The notes under the pieces were generated by a model. It searched no databases. It was not told the DNA's origin and saw nothing but the letters and a program-made list of their open reading frames with translations. A program made the position numbers and the translations under genes. From contig NZ_FOFG01000003.1 of assembly GCF_900110915.1 (NCBI RefSeq), positions 1 through 64,000 on the forward strand: a DNA stretch of 64,000 nucleotides, in the 5' to 3' direction. Positions 34,767 through 43,020 of the stretch are shown here, piece after piece. The stretch is from Faunimonas pinastri. GTDB taxonomy: Bacteria; Pseudomonadota; Alphaproteobacteria; Rhizobiales; Afifellaceae. Each line of letters starts with the position of its first letter. Within the stretch, counting starts at the first letter, position 1.

Positions 34767-35837
34767 ATGACGACCAAGCTGAACAGATTTCGCCTCGGCC
34801 TGCTTTCCACTGCGGCCGTCGCGCTCACCACCGCTTTCCTGGCGGCCGCGGGCGCGGTGGCGCCGGCCCATGCCGAAGACGCCTGCACCCCGCACAAGAT
34901 CGATCTCGGCGAAGGCAAGTCGATGATGGGCGGCTGCGGCAAGCTGCATATCGCGCTGCTGATGGCCGCCACCAACAACACGCACCTGCAGTCCGCGATC
35001 AAGGGCGCCAAGGATGCCGCCGCGAAGATCGGCGCCACACTGGACGTCTTCGATCCCAACTGGAGCGCGACCACCCAGTACAACCAGGCGCAGAACGTCA
35101 TCACGAGCGGCAAGTACAATGCCATCGTGGGCGAGATGAACGACGGCAACCAGGCCTGCAAGATCCTGACGGAGACGGCGCCCGCGCACAACGTGCTGGT
35201 GGCCGTGGCCAACGAGCCGATCTGCGACCGCGCCGCCGAAGAGGGCGAGAAGCTCTGGGCGCCCGGCACGCTGAACTTCGTCGGCGGATCGCAGGGCCGC
35301 GGTCCTTTCCGCGACTGGATCATGCATATCGCCAAGGAAAATCCCGGCCCGCAGAAGGTCGCTGTGGTGACCGGGCCGGACCTCAATGCCAACACGATCA
35401 ACACAGATCTGGCGCTGAAGGACGTGAAGGCCAAGTTCCCGGACTTCGACGTGGTGGCGGTCGTGCGCACCGACTACACCGTGGTGCAGGGCAATTCCAA
35501 GACGCTGCCGCTCTTCCAGGCGCATCCGGACCTGACGGTCCTGATCTCCAATTATTCCGACATGACGCGCGGAGCGGTACAGGCCGCCAAACAGGCCGGC
35601 GTCCTCAACAACGGCAAGCTCAAGATCTACGACAGCGGCGGCAACATCTGGTCGTTCCAGGCCGTGAAGGCGGGGCAGATCGTCAGCACGCGCACGCTGC
35701 TGCCCTACACGGAGATGTACGAGTCCGTGATCCAGCTCGGCGATGCCTGGGCCGGCAAGCCGGTGCCGCACACGACGCCGCTCGAGGTGAACGACATCAC
35801 CAAGGACACGGTCGACAAGTTCAAGCCGCAGTACTGA
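34767..35837 (+). CDS. Ribose-type (RbsB) ABC transporter substrate-binding protein
   Basis: A 356-residue periplasmic binding protein starting MTTKLNRFRLGLLSTAAVAL, with a long signal peptide probably cut after AHA. It has the type-I fold of the RbsB class (LHIALLMAATNNTHLQSAIK, NLNANTINTDLALKDVKAKF-like segment, KIYDSGGNIWSFQAVKAGQI). An extra cysteine-containing N-terminal stretch (DACTPHKIDLGEGKSM) precedes the fold. GGAGGGG lies five bases before the ATG. Its position after eutBC suggests uptake of ethanolamine, an N-acylated or glycerol-linked ethanolamine, or another amine; not a sugar by context. Confidence 0.9.
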   Translation: MTTKLNRFRLGLLSTAAVALTTAFLAAAGAVAPAHAEDACTPHKIDLGEGKSMMGGCGKLHIALLMAATNNTHLQSAIKGAKDAAAKIGATLDVFDPNWSATTQYNQAQNVITSGKYNAIVGEMNDGNQACKILTETAPAHNVLVAVANEPICDRAAEEGEKLWAPGTLNFVGGSQGRGPFRDWIMHIAKENPGPQKVAVVTGPDLNANTINTDLALKDVKAKFPDFDVVAVVRTDYTVVQGNSKTLPLFQAHPDLTVLISNYSDMTRGAVQAAKQAGVLNNGKLKIYDSGGNIWSFQAVKAGQIVSTRTLLPYTEMYESVIQLGDAWAGKPVPHTTPLEVNDITKDTVDKFKPQY

Positions 35838-35867
35838 GCGTCGGCGCAATCGATCGGGAGAGCCAGC

Positions 35868-37424
35868 ATGCAATCCACGGCCTCGGTCCTGCCCGCAACG
35901 GCGCCTGAACCGGATCGTCTGGCTCTCCAGGCGACCGGGGTCGAGATGCGCTACAGCGGGACGTTGGCGCTCAAGGGCGTCGATGTGCAGGCGGAAAAGG
36001 GCACCATCCACGCCCTTGTCGGCGAGAATGGCGCCGGCAAGTCCACCTTCCTCGGCATCATCGCCGGGCGTGTCGTGCCCACGCGCGGCACGGTGCGGAT
36101 CTTCGACCAGCCGCACGTCTTCGGCGTGCCCCGGCAGGCGCGGCGCCTCGGCATCGCGACGATCTACCAGGAACTGACCATCGTTCCCGCCCTGTCGGCG
36201 CAGGCGAACGTCTTCCTCGGCCAGGTGAAATCGCACTCCGGCCTGCTGGACGAGCGGGCCATGCGCCGGCGCTTCGAAGAGCTCGCCGCCGAGATGTCGG
36301 TCTCCATCCGTCCCGACGCGATCGCCGGCCGCCTCTCGGTGGCCGACCAGCAGATGCTGGAGATCATGCGCGGCATCCAGTCCGGCGCGAAGCTCCTGCT
36401 TTTTGACGAACCGACGACCTCATTGGCACCTCCCGAGCGAGAGGCGCTGTTCCGCCTGATGCGGCAGCTGCGCGGCGAAGGCACGACCATGATGTTCGTC
36501 AGCCACAATCTGGAGGAGGTCCTCGACCTTTCCGATGTGGTCACCGTCTTCCGCGACGGCAATCTTTCCGGCTCCGCGCCGCGCTCGGAGTGGACGAAGC
36601 CCGCTTTGATCCGCGCCATGGTCGGGCACGACGTGGTGGAGAACCGCCGGGTGGAACGGGCGCCGCGCAAGCCCGGCGCGGCACCGCTCCTGATGGCGAC
36701 CGGGGTGACGGTCCCCGGCGCCATCGAGAACGTCGACATCACGGTCAATCCCGGCGAGATCGTCGGCATCGGCGGTCTCGTGGGCTCCGGACGCACGTCG
36801 CTGCTTCGCGCCCTCGCGGGACTGGAGCCGCGCAGCACCGGAACGCTTTCCATCAATGGCGAAGCGGCCAAGTGGCCGGAAACACCCCGCGAAGCGTTGA
36901 AGAGCGGCATCGTGCTCGTTCCGGAAGACAGGAAGGCGCAGGGCCTCGTCCTCGGCATGAGCGCGATGGACAATATCGCCATCGGCCGCTTCGACGCGGT
37001 TTCGCGCTTCGGCGTGATCTCCAATTCCAAGATGAACCAGAAGTCGCGCGCGGTGGCCCGCGAGTTCGGCTTCGCCGAGAACCGCGTCGGCACGATCGTC
37101 CGCAACCTGTCGGGCGGCAACCAGCAGAAGGTGATGCTCGGCAAGGCGCGCTTCCGCGGTCCCAGGATCCTGCTCGTCGACGAGCCGACCCGCGGCATCG
37201 ATATCGGCGCCAAGGACGAGATCATGACGACGCTTCGGCGCCTGGCGGACGATGGCCTCGGCATCATCGTCGTGTCGTCCGATCTGGAGGAAGTCATCGC
37301 CGCGAGCGACCGCATCCTGGTGATGGCCGAGGGCCAAAAGGTCGCCGAGCTCGATCAGGCAACCCAGCCGGCGAAGGTTCAGGACATCCTGAATGCCGCC
37401 TTCAAGGTCATGACCCATGAGTAA
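35868..37424 (+). CDS. Ribose-type (RbsA) ABC transporter ATPase, tandem domains
   Basis: A 518-residue duplicated ATPase. Domain 1 has Walker A LVGENGAGKSTFLGI, the signature LSVADQQMLEIMRGI and Walker B LLLFDEPTTSLA. Domain 2 has the RbsA-type altered Walker A GGLVGSGRTSLLRAL without lysine, the signature LSGGNQQKVMLGKAR and Walker B ILLVDEPTRGID. It overlaps the permease gene by eight bases. It energises import with the proteins at 34767 and 37417. Confidence 0.94.
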   Translation: MQSTASVLPATAPEPDRLALQATGVEMRYSGTLALKGVDVQAEKGTIHALVGENGAGKSTFLGIIAGRVVPTRGTVRIFDQPHVFGVPRQARRLGIATIYQELTIVPALSAQANVFLGQVKSHSGLLDERAMRRRFEELAAEMSVSIRPDAIAGRLSVADQQMLEIMRGIQSGAKLLLFDEPTTSLAPPEREALFRLMRQLRGEGTTMMFVSHNLEEVLDLSDVVTVFRDGNLSGSAPRSEWTKPALIRAMVGHDVVENRRVERAPRKPGAAPLLMATGVTVPGAIENVDITVNPGEIVGIGGLVGSGRTSLLRALAGLEPRSTGTLSINGEAAKWPETPREALKSGIVLVPEDRKAQGLVLGMSAMDNIAIGRFDAVSRFGVISNSKMNQKSRAVAREFGFAENRVGTIVRNLSGGNQQKVMLGKARFRGPRILLVDEPTRGIDIGAKDEIMTTLRRLADDGLGIIVVSSDLEEVIAASDRILVMAEGQKVAELDQATQPAKVQDILNAAFKVMTHE

Positions 37425-38397
37425 TGTTCCCATCTCGTCTGCCGCCAAGCCGGCATCCAGGCCGCTCTTCACGCGGGACATCTTCCTGCAGTTCGGCGTG
37501 GTCTGGGCCTTCGTGCTGCTGCTCGTGGCCAGCGCGATCCTCTATCCGCGCGTCTTCGACCCCAACAACGTCAAGAACATCCTGAGCCAATCGGCGCCTG
37601 TGGGCATCGTCGCGGTCGGCATGACCTTCGTCATGATCGGCGGCGGGTTCGACCTGTCCGTCGGTGCTATCTTCGCGCTGGGCGCCGTGGTCTTCGCGCA
37701 TCTTGCCGATCCGCTCGGCCTCTGGGGCGCGGCGGGAGCTGTCGTCGTGGCCAGCACGATCTGCGGCGTCATCAACGGGCTGATCGTGACCAAGCTCCGG
37801 GTCAACCCATTCGTGGCGACGCTGGGCACGGGCTCCGCCTTCGGCGGATACGCCTTCATCTATTCCGACGCAGCCCCGCAGGTGCCGAACGACTTCAGCT
37901 TCCAGTATCTCGGCACGGAGGCATGGTTCGGCTGGCCGATCTCGATCTATATCCTGATCGCCGTCTTCCTGATCGGCGCCTTCGTGCTGGCCCGCTGCAC
38001 CTATGGCCGGTCGATCTATGCCACTGGCGGCAATACGGAGGCGGCGCGCCTGTCCGGCATCCCCGTCGATGTGCTGCGCGCCAGCACCTATGTCATGACC
38101 GCGCTCTGCTCCGGTATCGGCGGCATGATCCTGTCCTCCCGGCTTGGCGTCGGGCAGGCCGACATGGGCGGCAGCATCGCGCTGGATTCCATCGCGATCG
38201 TGGTGATCGGCGGCACCTCGCTGCTCGGCGGCGAAGGCACGATGTGGCGCACGGCCATCGGTCTCCTGATCATCGCCACGCTCACCAACGTCTTCGACAG
38301 CCTGGCGATCAACAACAATTACCAGCTCGTCGCCAAGGGCGTCATCGTGATCGGCGCCGTGGCGCTCGACATCTACGCGCGGCGCATTCGCACCTGA
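37417..38397 (+). CDS. Ribose-type (RbsC) ABC transporter permease
   Basis: A 326-residue membrane protein with about ten hydrophobic segments. The RbsC hallmarks are VGMTFVMIGGGFDLSVGAIF, the STYGRSIYATGGNTEAARLS-like cytoplasmic loop (CTYGRSIYATGGNTEAA) and GTSLLGGEGTMWRTAIGLL. The ATG at 37417 overlaps the ATPase stop. It forms the channel of the importer in the ethanolamine cluster. Confidence 0.93.
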   Translation: MSNVPISSAAKPASRPLFTRDIFLQFGVVWAFVLLLVASAILYPRVFDPNNVKNILSQSAPVGIVAVGMTFVMIGGGFDLSVGAIFALGAVVFAHLADPLGLWGAAGAVVVASTICGVINGLIVTKLRVNPFVATLGTGSAFGGYAFIYSDAAPQVPNDFSFQYLGTEAWFGWPISIYILIAVFLIGAFVLARCTYGRSIYATGGNTEAARLSGIPVDVLRASTYVMTALCSGIGGMILSSRLGVGQADMGGSIALDSIAIVVIGGTSLLGGEGTMWRTAIGLLIIATLTNVFDSLAINNNYQLVAKGVIVIGAVALDIYARRIRT

Positions 38398-38431
38398 CCG
38401 CCGCATCCCCCGTTCCAACCGGAGAACATCC

Positions 38432-39316
38432 ATGACTGCAGCCAAGGACGTGGGCGTCGCGCTCACCTTTGACTACGACGCCTATTCGCTGTGGATCGGC
38501 ACGTTCGGAGCCAAGTCGCCCAGCATGCTGTCGCGCGGCGAGTTCGGTCCGACCGGCGTGCGCCGCATCCTGTCCACGCTCGAGCACTACAAGATTCCCG
38601 GGACCTTCTACATTCCCGGCCACACCGCCTACGCCTTTCCGAAGACGGTGCAGGACATCGCCGCCGCCGGCCATGAGATCGGCCATCACGGCTGGATTCA
38701 CGAAAACCCGGTGACCGTCTCGGCCGACCGCGAGCGCTGGATCCTGGAGAAGGGCTTCAAGGCGCTCGACGAGGTCGCGGGCGTCCGCCCGGTCGGCTAC
38801 CGTTCGCCCGCCTGGGACAACAGCCCCGACAGCATTCCGCTCCTGCTGGAATACGGTTTCGAATACGAGAGCAGCATGATGGGCTCCGATTTCCAGCCTT
38901 ATTGGTGCCGCCTCGGCGACGAGTTCACCATGGACGATCCCTACAGGTTCGGCACGCCGGTCGATCTCGTGGAGATGCCCGTGGCCTGGCACCTCGATGA
39001 CTTCCCGCAATTCGAGTACGTCGTGGGCAAGACCAGCACGATCCAGGGCGTGATGACGCCCCGCAACCTCTTGCAGATGTGGATCGACGAGTTCGACTAC
39101 CTCTACGACCGGATCGGCACGGGGCTCTTCAGCGCCACGATGCATCCGCAGGTTATCGGTCGCGCCCATCGCATGCTGCTGCTGGAGCAGTTCATCGAGC
39201 ACGTGAAGGACAAACCGGGCGTCAGCTTCACCACGATGCAGGACTATTGCCGCAAGTGGCGCGAGGGCAAGACGCCGTCGCTGCCGGCGGAAGCGGCCGG
39301 AGCGTTCGGCCAGTAG
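38432..39316 (+). CDS. Polysaccharide deacetylase (NodB-homology) family protein, PuuE-like
   Basis: A 294-residue NodB-fold enzyme. Metal and catalytic motifs are visible: LTFDYDAYS, AAGHEIGHHGWIHENP and GYRSPAWDNSPDS. The lack of a signal peptide and the overall pattern resemble the allantoinase/PuuE and imidase branch, which cleaves C-N bonds in small cytoplasmic compounds rather than cell-wall polymers. GGAG lies seven bases before the ATG. It lies 34 bases after the permease gene and precedes the penicillin-acylase-family gene, so a small amide or imide substrate is likely. Confidence 0.87.
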   Translation: MTAAKDVGVALTFDYDAYSLWIGTFGAKSPSMLSRGEFGPTGVRRILSTLEHYKIPGTFYIPGHTAYAFPKTVQDIAAAGHEIGHHGWIHENPVTVSADRERWILEKGFKALDEVAGVRPVGYRSPAWDNSPDSIPLLLEYGFEYESSMMGSDFQPYWCRLGDEFTMDDPYRFGTPVDLVEMPVAWHLDDFPQFEYVVGKTSTIQGVMTPRNLLQMWIDEFDYLYDRIGTGLFSATMHPQVIGRAHRMLLLEQFIEHVKDKPGVSFTTMQDYCRKWREGKTPSLPAEAAGAFGQ

Positions 39317-39402
39317 CATGCCGGGCTTGCCGCCAAGGGCAACGCGGCAGGCTCGTTGGACGGACTGGATGCCTGGCCCGCAGGGTCGGGGCGGAGAGAA
39401 CG

Positions 39403-41742
39403 ATGCGCGTTGAAGAGATCGATGTAGCCGGATTGTCGGCACCGGCGGAAATCACGGTCGACCGCTGGGGCATCCCGCATCTGAAGGCGGACAACCTCCT
39501 CGATCTCTTTTTCCTGCAAGGCTACAACGCCGCCCGCGACCGCCTCTGGCAGATCGATCTCTGGCGCAAGCGCGGGCTCGGTCTGCTCGCGGCCGATTTC
39601 GGTCCCGGCTATCTCGCCCAGGACCGCGCTTCCCGCCTCTTCCTCTATCGCGGCGACATGGATGCGGAATGGGCGGCGTACAGCGACGACGCCCGCGATA
39701 TCTGCACGTCCTTCGCGGCGGGCATCAACGCCTTCATCGACAGTGTGACGGAAGACGCGTTGCCGCCGGAATTCCGGCTGATGGGCACCCGTCCCGCCAA
39801 ATGGCAGCCGGAAGACGTGGTGCGGATCCGCAGCCATTCCATGATGCGCAACGCCCTGTCGGAAGTGATTCGCGCCAACGTGATCAGCGCCGCCGGGCCC
39901 GAGATCGATCTGCTCCGGCAGCATCTCGATCCCGCCCGCGACCCGCATCGGCCGGACGGCGTGAACCTCGCCGAAATTCCGCTCGCCGTGCTCGATGTCT
40001 TCAAGCTCGCGCTGGCGGCCGTCACCTTCGAGGACGAGCGCCTCGCGGCCCCTCTCCACGAGGCGGGCCGCTGGACCAGGGTGGCGGCGACGGGCGACGT
40101 GGTGCGCGACGCCAATGCGCAGGGCTCCAACAACTGGGTCGTGCACGGCAGCCGCACGGATACGGGCCGGCCGATCATGGCCAACGATCCGCACCGGCTG
40201 CATGCGGTGCCTTCTTTGCGTTATCTCGTGCATCTCACGGCGCCCGGTTTCGATGCGATCGGGGCGGGCGAGCCCTGTCTTCCCGGCATCTGCATCGGCC
40301 ATAACGGCACGGCCGCCTTCGGGCTCACTCTCTTCTTCGGCCCGGACCAGGAGGACGTCTACGTCTACGAGACCTCGCCGGAGGATCCTCATCTCTACCG
40401 CTACGGCGAAGGCTGGGAAGCCATGCGCGTGGAAACGGAGACGGCGCCCGTCAAGGGAGCGGCGGATCAGGCGCACACGCTCAAGTTCACCCGGCACGGG
40501 CCGGTCGCTTTCGAGGATCGCGAGCGGCACCGCGCCTATGCGATCCGCTCCGTCTGGGCGGAACCCGGCACCGCCCCTTACTTCGCCAGCATCGTCACGA
40601 TGCGCGCCCGCTCCCTGGACGAGTTCCGCGCCGGCATGACGAAATGGGGCGTGCCGGCGACCAACCAGGTCTACGCCGACACGAGCGGGACGATCGGCTG
40701 GCTCGCTGCCGGCTTCAGCCCTGTCCGTCCGAACTGGGACGGCCTGCTGCCGGTGTTCGGCGACGGTCGCTACGAATGGGACGGCTTCTACCGGGCGGGG
40801 GATCTCCCGGAGGTCGCGAACCCCGAAGCGGGCTTCTTCGCCACGGCCAACGAGCCGAACCTTCCCGCAGACTGGCCGCACGAAGAGAAGCAGATCGGCT
40901 ATGAGTGGCTCGAACGGTCACGCATGAACCGCATCACCGAAGTCTTCGCGCAGGGCGGCACGCACACGGTGGCCAGTTCGTGCGCGCTGCAGACCGATGT
41001 GCTTTCCATTCCGGCCCGGCGTCTGGCCGTCCTGGTGCGAAAGCTGCCGGGTTCCGCCGTGGTGGATCGCGTTCGCCGGATCTTCGAGGGTTGGGATTTC
41101 CGCATCACGCCGGACAGCGCCGCCGCTACGCTCTTCGAGGTCTGGTGGAGCAAGCATCTGCGTACCGGGTTGATGGCCCTCGTGGCTCCCGAACGGGTGC
41201 GGGCGCTGCTGCTGCCGGGAGACCCGGAAAGCGTGCTGAAGCTGCTGGAGAGCCCGGACGCGCGCTTGGGAAAAGCGCCCGAGGAGGCGCGCGACGCTCT
41301 TCTTACCACGAGCCTTGCTGCGGCCTGGGAAGAATGCGTGCAGCTCATGGGCTCGGACCCCGCGCGGTGGCGTTGGGGCGACCTGCATCAGGGCTACTTC
41401 GCCCATGCGCTGAGCGCCACGAGCCGTCCGGCAGGCGATGAGGGTTTCGATGTCGGCCCGTTTGAGAAAGGCGGTACGGATTCCACGCCGATGAACGCGC
41501 TCTACCGCACCAGCGATTTCCGGGTAACCCTTGGCGCTTCCGTCCGGGTGGTCGTCGATGTCGGCGGCTGGGATAACAGTCGCTGCATCAATGCGCCGGG
41601 CCAGTCCGGCGACCCCGCTTCGCCGCATTACGGAAACCTTGCCGCGGCCTGGGCTGAGGGATCCTATGTGCCCCTGCTCTACAGCCCGGAGGCCATCGAT
41701 GAGGCGGCGGAAACCCAGTTCGTGTTGAGGCCTGCGCGATGA
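39403..41742 (+). CDS. Penicillin acylase family (Ntn-hydrolase) amidase without signal peptide
   Basis: A 779-residue precursor of the N-terminal-nucleophile amidase family. The N-terminal chain carries VDRWGIPHLKADN and QGYNAARDRLWQIDLWRKRG. The self-cleavage site is at ANAQGSNNWVVHG, making S242 the likely new N-terminal nucleophile of the beta chain. Further family segments are MANDPHRLHAVPS and DSTPMNALYRTSDF. Most relatives are exported; here the ATG at 39403 (MRVEEIDVAG) gives no signal, so it should work in the cytoplasm on imported amides. Penicillin, acyl-homoserine lactones and N-acyl amines are substrates in the family. Beside eutBC, an N-acylethanolamine is an attractive guess. 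Confidence 0.88.
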   Translation: MRVEEIDVAGLSAPAEITVDRWGIPHLKADNLLDLFFLQGYNAARDRLWQIDLWRKRGLGLLAADFGPGYLAQDRASRLFLYRGDMDAEWAAYSDDARDICTSFAAGINAFIDSVTEDALPPEFRLMGTRPAKWQPEDVVRIRSHSMMRNALSEVIRANVISAAGPEIDLLRQHLDPARDPHRPDGVNLAEIPLAVLDVFKLALAAVTFEDERLAAPLHEAGRWTRVAATGDVVRDANAQGSNNWVVHGSRTDTGRPIMANDPHRLHAVPSLRYLVHLTAPGFDAIGAGEPCLPGICIGHNGTAAFGLTLFFGPDQEDVYVYETSPEDPHLYRYGEGWEAMRVETETAPVKGAADQAHTLKFTRHGPVAFEDRERHRAYAIRSVWAEPGTAPYFASIVTMRARSLDEFRAGMTKWGVPATNQVYADTSGTIGWLAAGFSPVRPNWDGLLPVFGDGRYEWDGFYRAGDLPEVANPEAGFFATANEPNLPADWPHEEKQIGYEWLERSRMNRITEVFAQGGTHTVASSCALQTDVLSIPARRLAVLVRKLPGSAVVDRVRRIFEGWDFRITPDSAAATLFEVWWSKHLRTGLMALVAPERVRALLLPGDPESVLKLLESPDARLGKAPEEARDALLTTSLAAAWEECVQLMGSDPARWRWGDLHQGYFAHALSATSRPAGDEGFDVGPFEKGGTDSTPMNALYRTSDFRVTLGASVRVVVDVGGWDNSRCINAPGQSGDPASPHYGNLAAAWAEGSYVPLLYSPEAIDEAAETQFVLRPAR

Positions 41743-41928
41743 CGTTAGGAGCGTTGCAGGGCGGCTTGCCGCGCTGATCCCTTCGGGCCGCGAGACCGTA
41801 GCCCACGCCGTCGCCAACGATCAGGCGCAGCTTCAGGCTCCGCGATATGCGCGTGCAGCGGCCGGTGAACGGCAACGGCACGGGGAGGCCGCCTCCCTCA
41901 TAACGTCCGTTGACCGTTGGAGCGCCAT

Positions 41929-41938
41929 CGGTATACCG
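41929..41938. promoter_or_regulatory. GGTATACC palindrome upstream of the nitrilase gene
   Basis: CGGTATACCG, a 10-base palindrome, ends 31 bases before the GTG start at 41970 in a 227-base gap. The same GGTATACC core occurs upstream of pxpA (47801) and between the GntR gene and its divergent M24 gene (53112). FCD-type GntR proteins bind sites of this style. Confidence 0.55.
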
Positions 41939-41969
41939 TAGCGGGACTGGCTTCTGAAGGATCGATGAA

Positions 41970-42995
41970 GTGACCGTTCGATCGTGGCGCGCGACCTGCA
42001 TTCAGATGACGAGCACCGTCGTGGGGGACGCTCCCGACAAGGAAGCGGCGTGGGCGATCATCAGCGCCAATGTCGATCGGGCCATCGCCCTGATCGATGA
42101 AGCCTGCGCCAGCGAGACCCCGCCCAAGCTTGTCGTGCTGCCGGAATTCGTCTTCCAGGGGCCGCCTCGCGCCACCCCTGTCCGGGAATGGATCGCCAAG
42201 GCCTGCGCGACCATTCCCGGTCCGATCACCGAGCGCCTCGCGGAGGTGGCTCGGCGGCGCAACATCTACATCGCCGGCAATCATTTCGAAGTCGATCCCC
42301 GCTGGCCGGACCGCTACTTCAATTCCTCGTTCCTGCTGGATGCGACCGGCAAGGTGATCCTGCGCTATCGCCGTATCAACACGGCGTCCTGGACCTCGCC
42401 GCACGACATTCTCGACGCCTACCGCGATGCTTACGGCGAAGCGGGGATTTTCCCCGTGGCCGACACAGAGCTCGGCAGGCTGGCGATTTTTCCCTGCGGC
42501 GAAATCGGCGTTCCGGAACTCTCCCGCGTTTTCATGATGCGGGGTGCCGAAGTGCTGCTGCACCCGTCGAACGAACCGATCAGCCTGCGATCCGAAAGCG
42601 CCAAGGTGTGCCGCGCAGCCGAGAACATGGCCTATGTCATCAGCGCCAACGTGGCGGGCGGGATCGGCTTTTCGGTCGGGGGCGTCGAGCAGGGCGGCTG
42701 CTCGCAGATCGTCGACCATAATGGCGAGAGGCTCGTCTATGTCCAGGATCCCGGTGAGAGCATCGCGGCGACCGCGATGATCGATATCGAGGCACTCAGG
42801 GCGGCTCGGCGGGACACCGGGATGGGCAACGCCCTCCTTCGCTCCCGCTGGGAGATGTACAAGGACTATTTCCAGGCGGCGGAGTTCTATCCGGCCAACC
42901 AGTTGCTGGAGACGCCCATCGAAACGATGGCGGACCTGAAGCCGGTCCTCGACGAAGCCGTCACCAACCTCGTTCGGGCCGGCGTCATCAACTGA
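41970..42995 (+). CDS. Nitrilase/carbon-nitrogen hydrolase family protein
   Basis: A 341-residue protein of the nitrilase superfamily (amidases, carbamoylases, formamidases). The catalytic Glu is E59 in VVLPEFVFQG and the nucleophile is C176 in IFPCGEIGVPE. The third residue of the triad, normally Lys, aligns with Arg135 in LRYRRIN, which is unusual and may alter activity. The start is the GTG at 41970, with GAAGGA about seven bases upstream; the nearby ATG at 41965 is out of frame. It lies 25 bases before the amidohydrolase gene, and the pair probably forms its own unit. Confidence 0.87.
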   Translation: MTVRSWRATCIQMTSTVVGDAPDKEAAWAIISANVDRAIALIDEACASETPPKLVVLPEFVFQGPPRATPVREWIAKACATIPGPITERLAEVARRRNIYIAGNHFEVDPRWPDRYFNSSFLLDATGKVILRYRRINTASWTSPHDILDAYRDAYGEAGIFPVADTELGRLAIFPCGEIGVPELSRVFMMRGAEVLLHPSNEPISLRSESAKVCRAAENMAYVISANVAGGIGFSVGGVEQGGCSQIVDHNGERLVYVQDPGESIAATAMIDIEALRAARRDTGMGNALLRSRWEMYKDYFQAAEFYPANQLLETPIETMADLKPVLDEAVTNLVRAGVIN

Positions 42996-43020
42996 CAATC
43001 CTGGCGGAGGGAGGCGGCGA

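Noticed and set aside
39244-40881. A 545-codon minus-strand frame opposite the penicillin-acylase-family gene
   Set aside because: Antisense shadow with low-complexity Arg/Val/Glu composition; the plus-strand gene has clear motifs and a ribosome-binding site.
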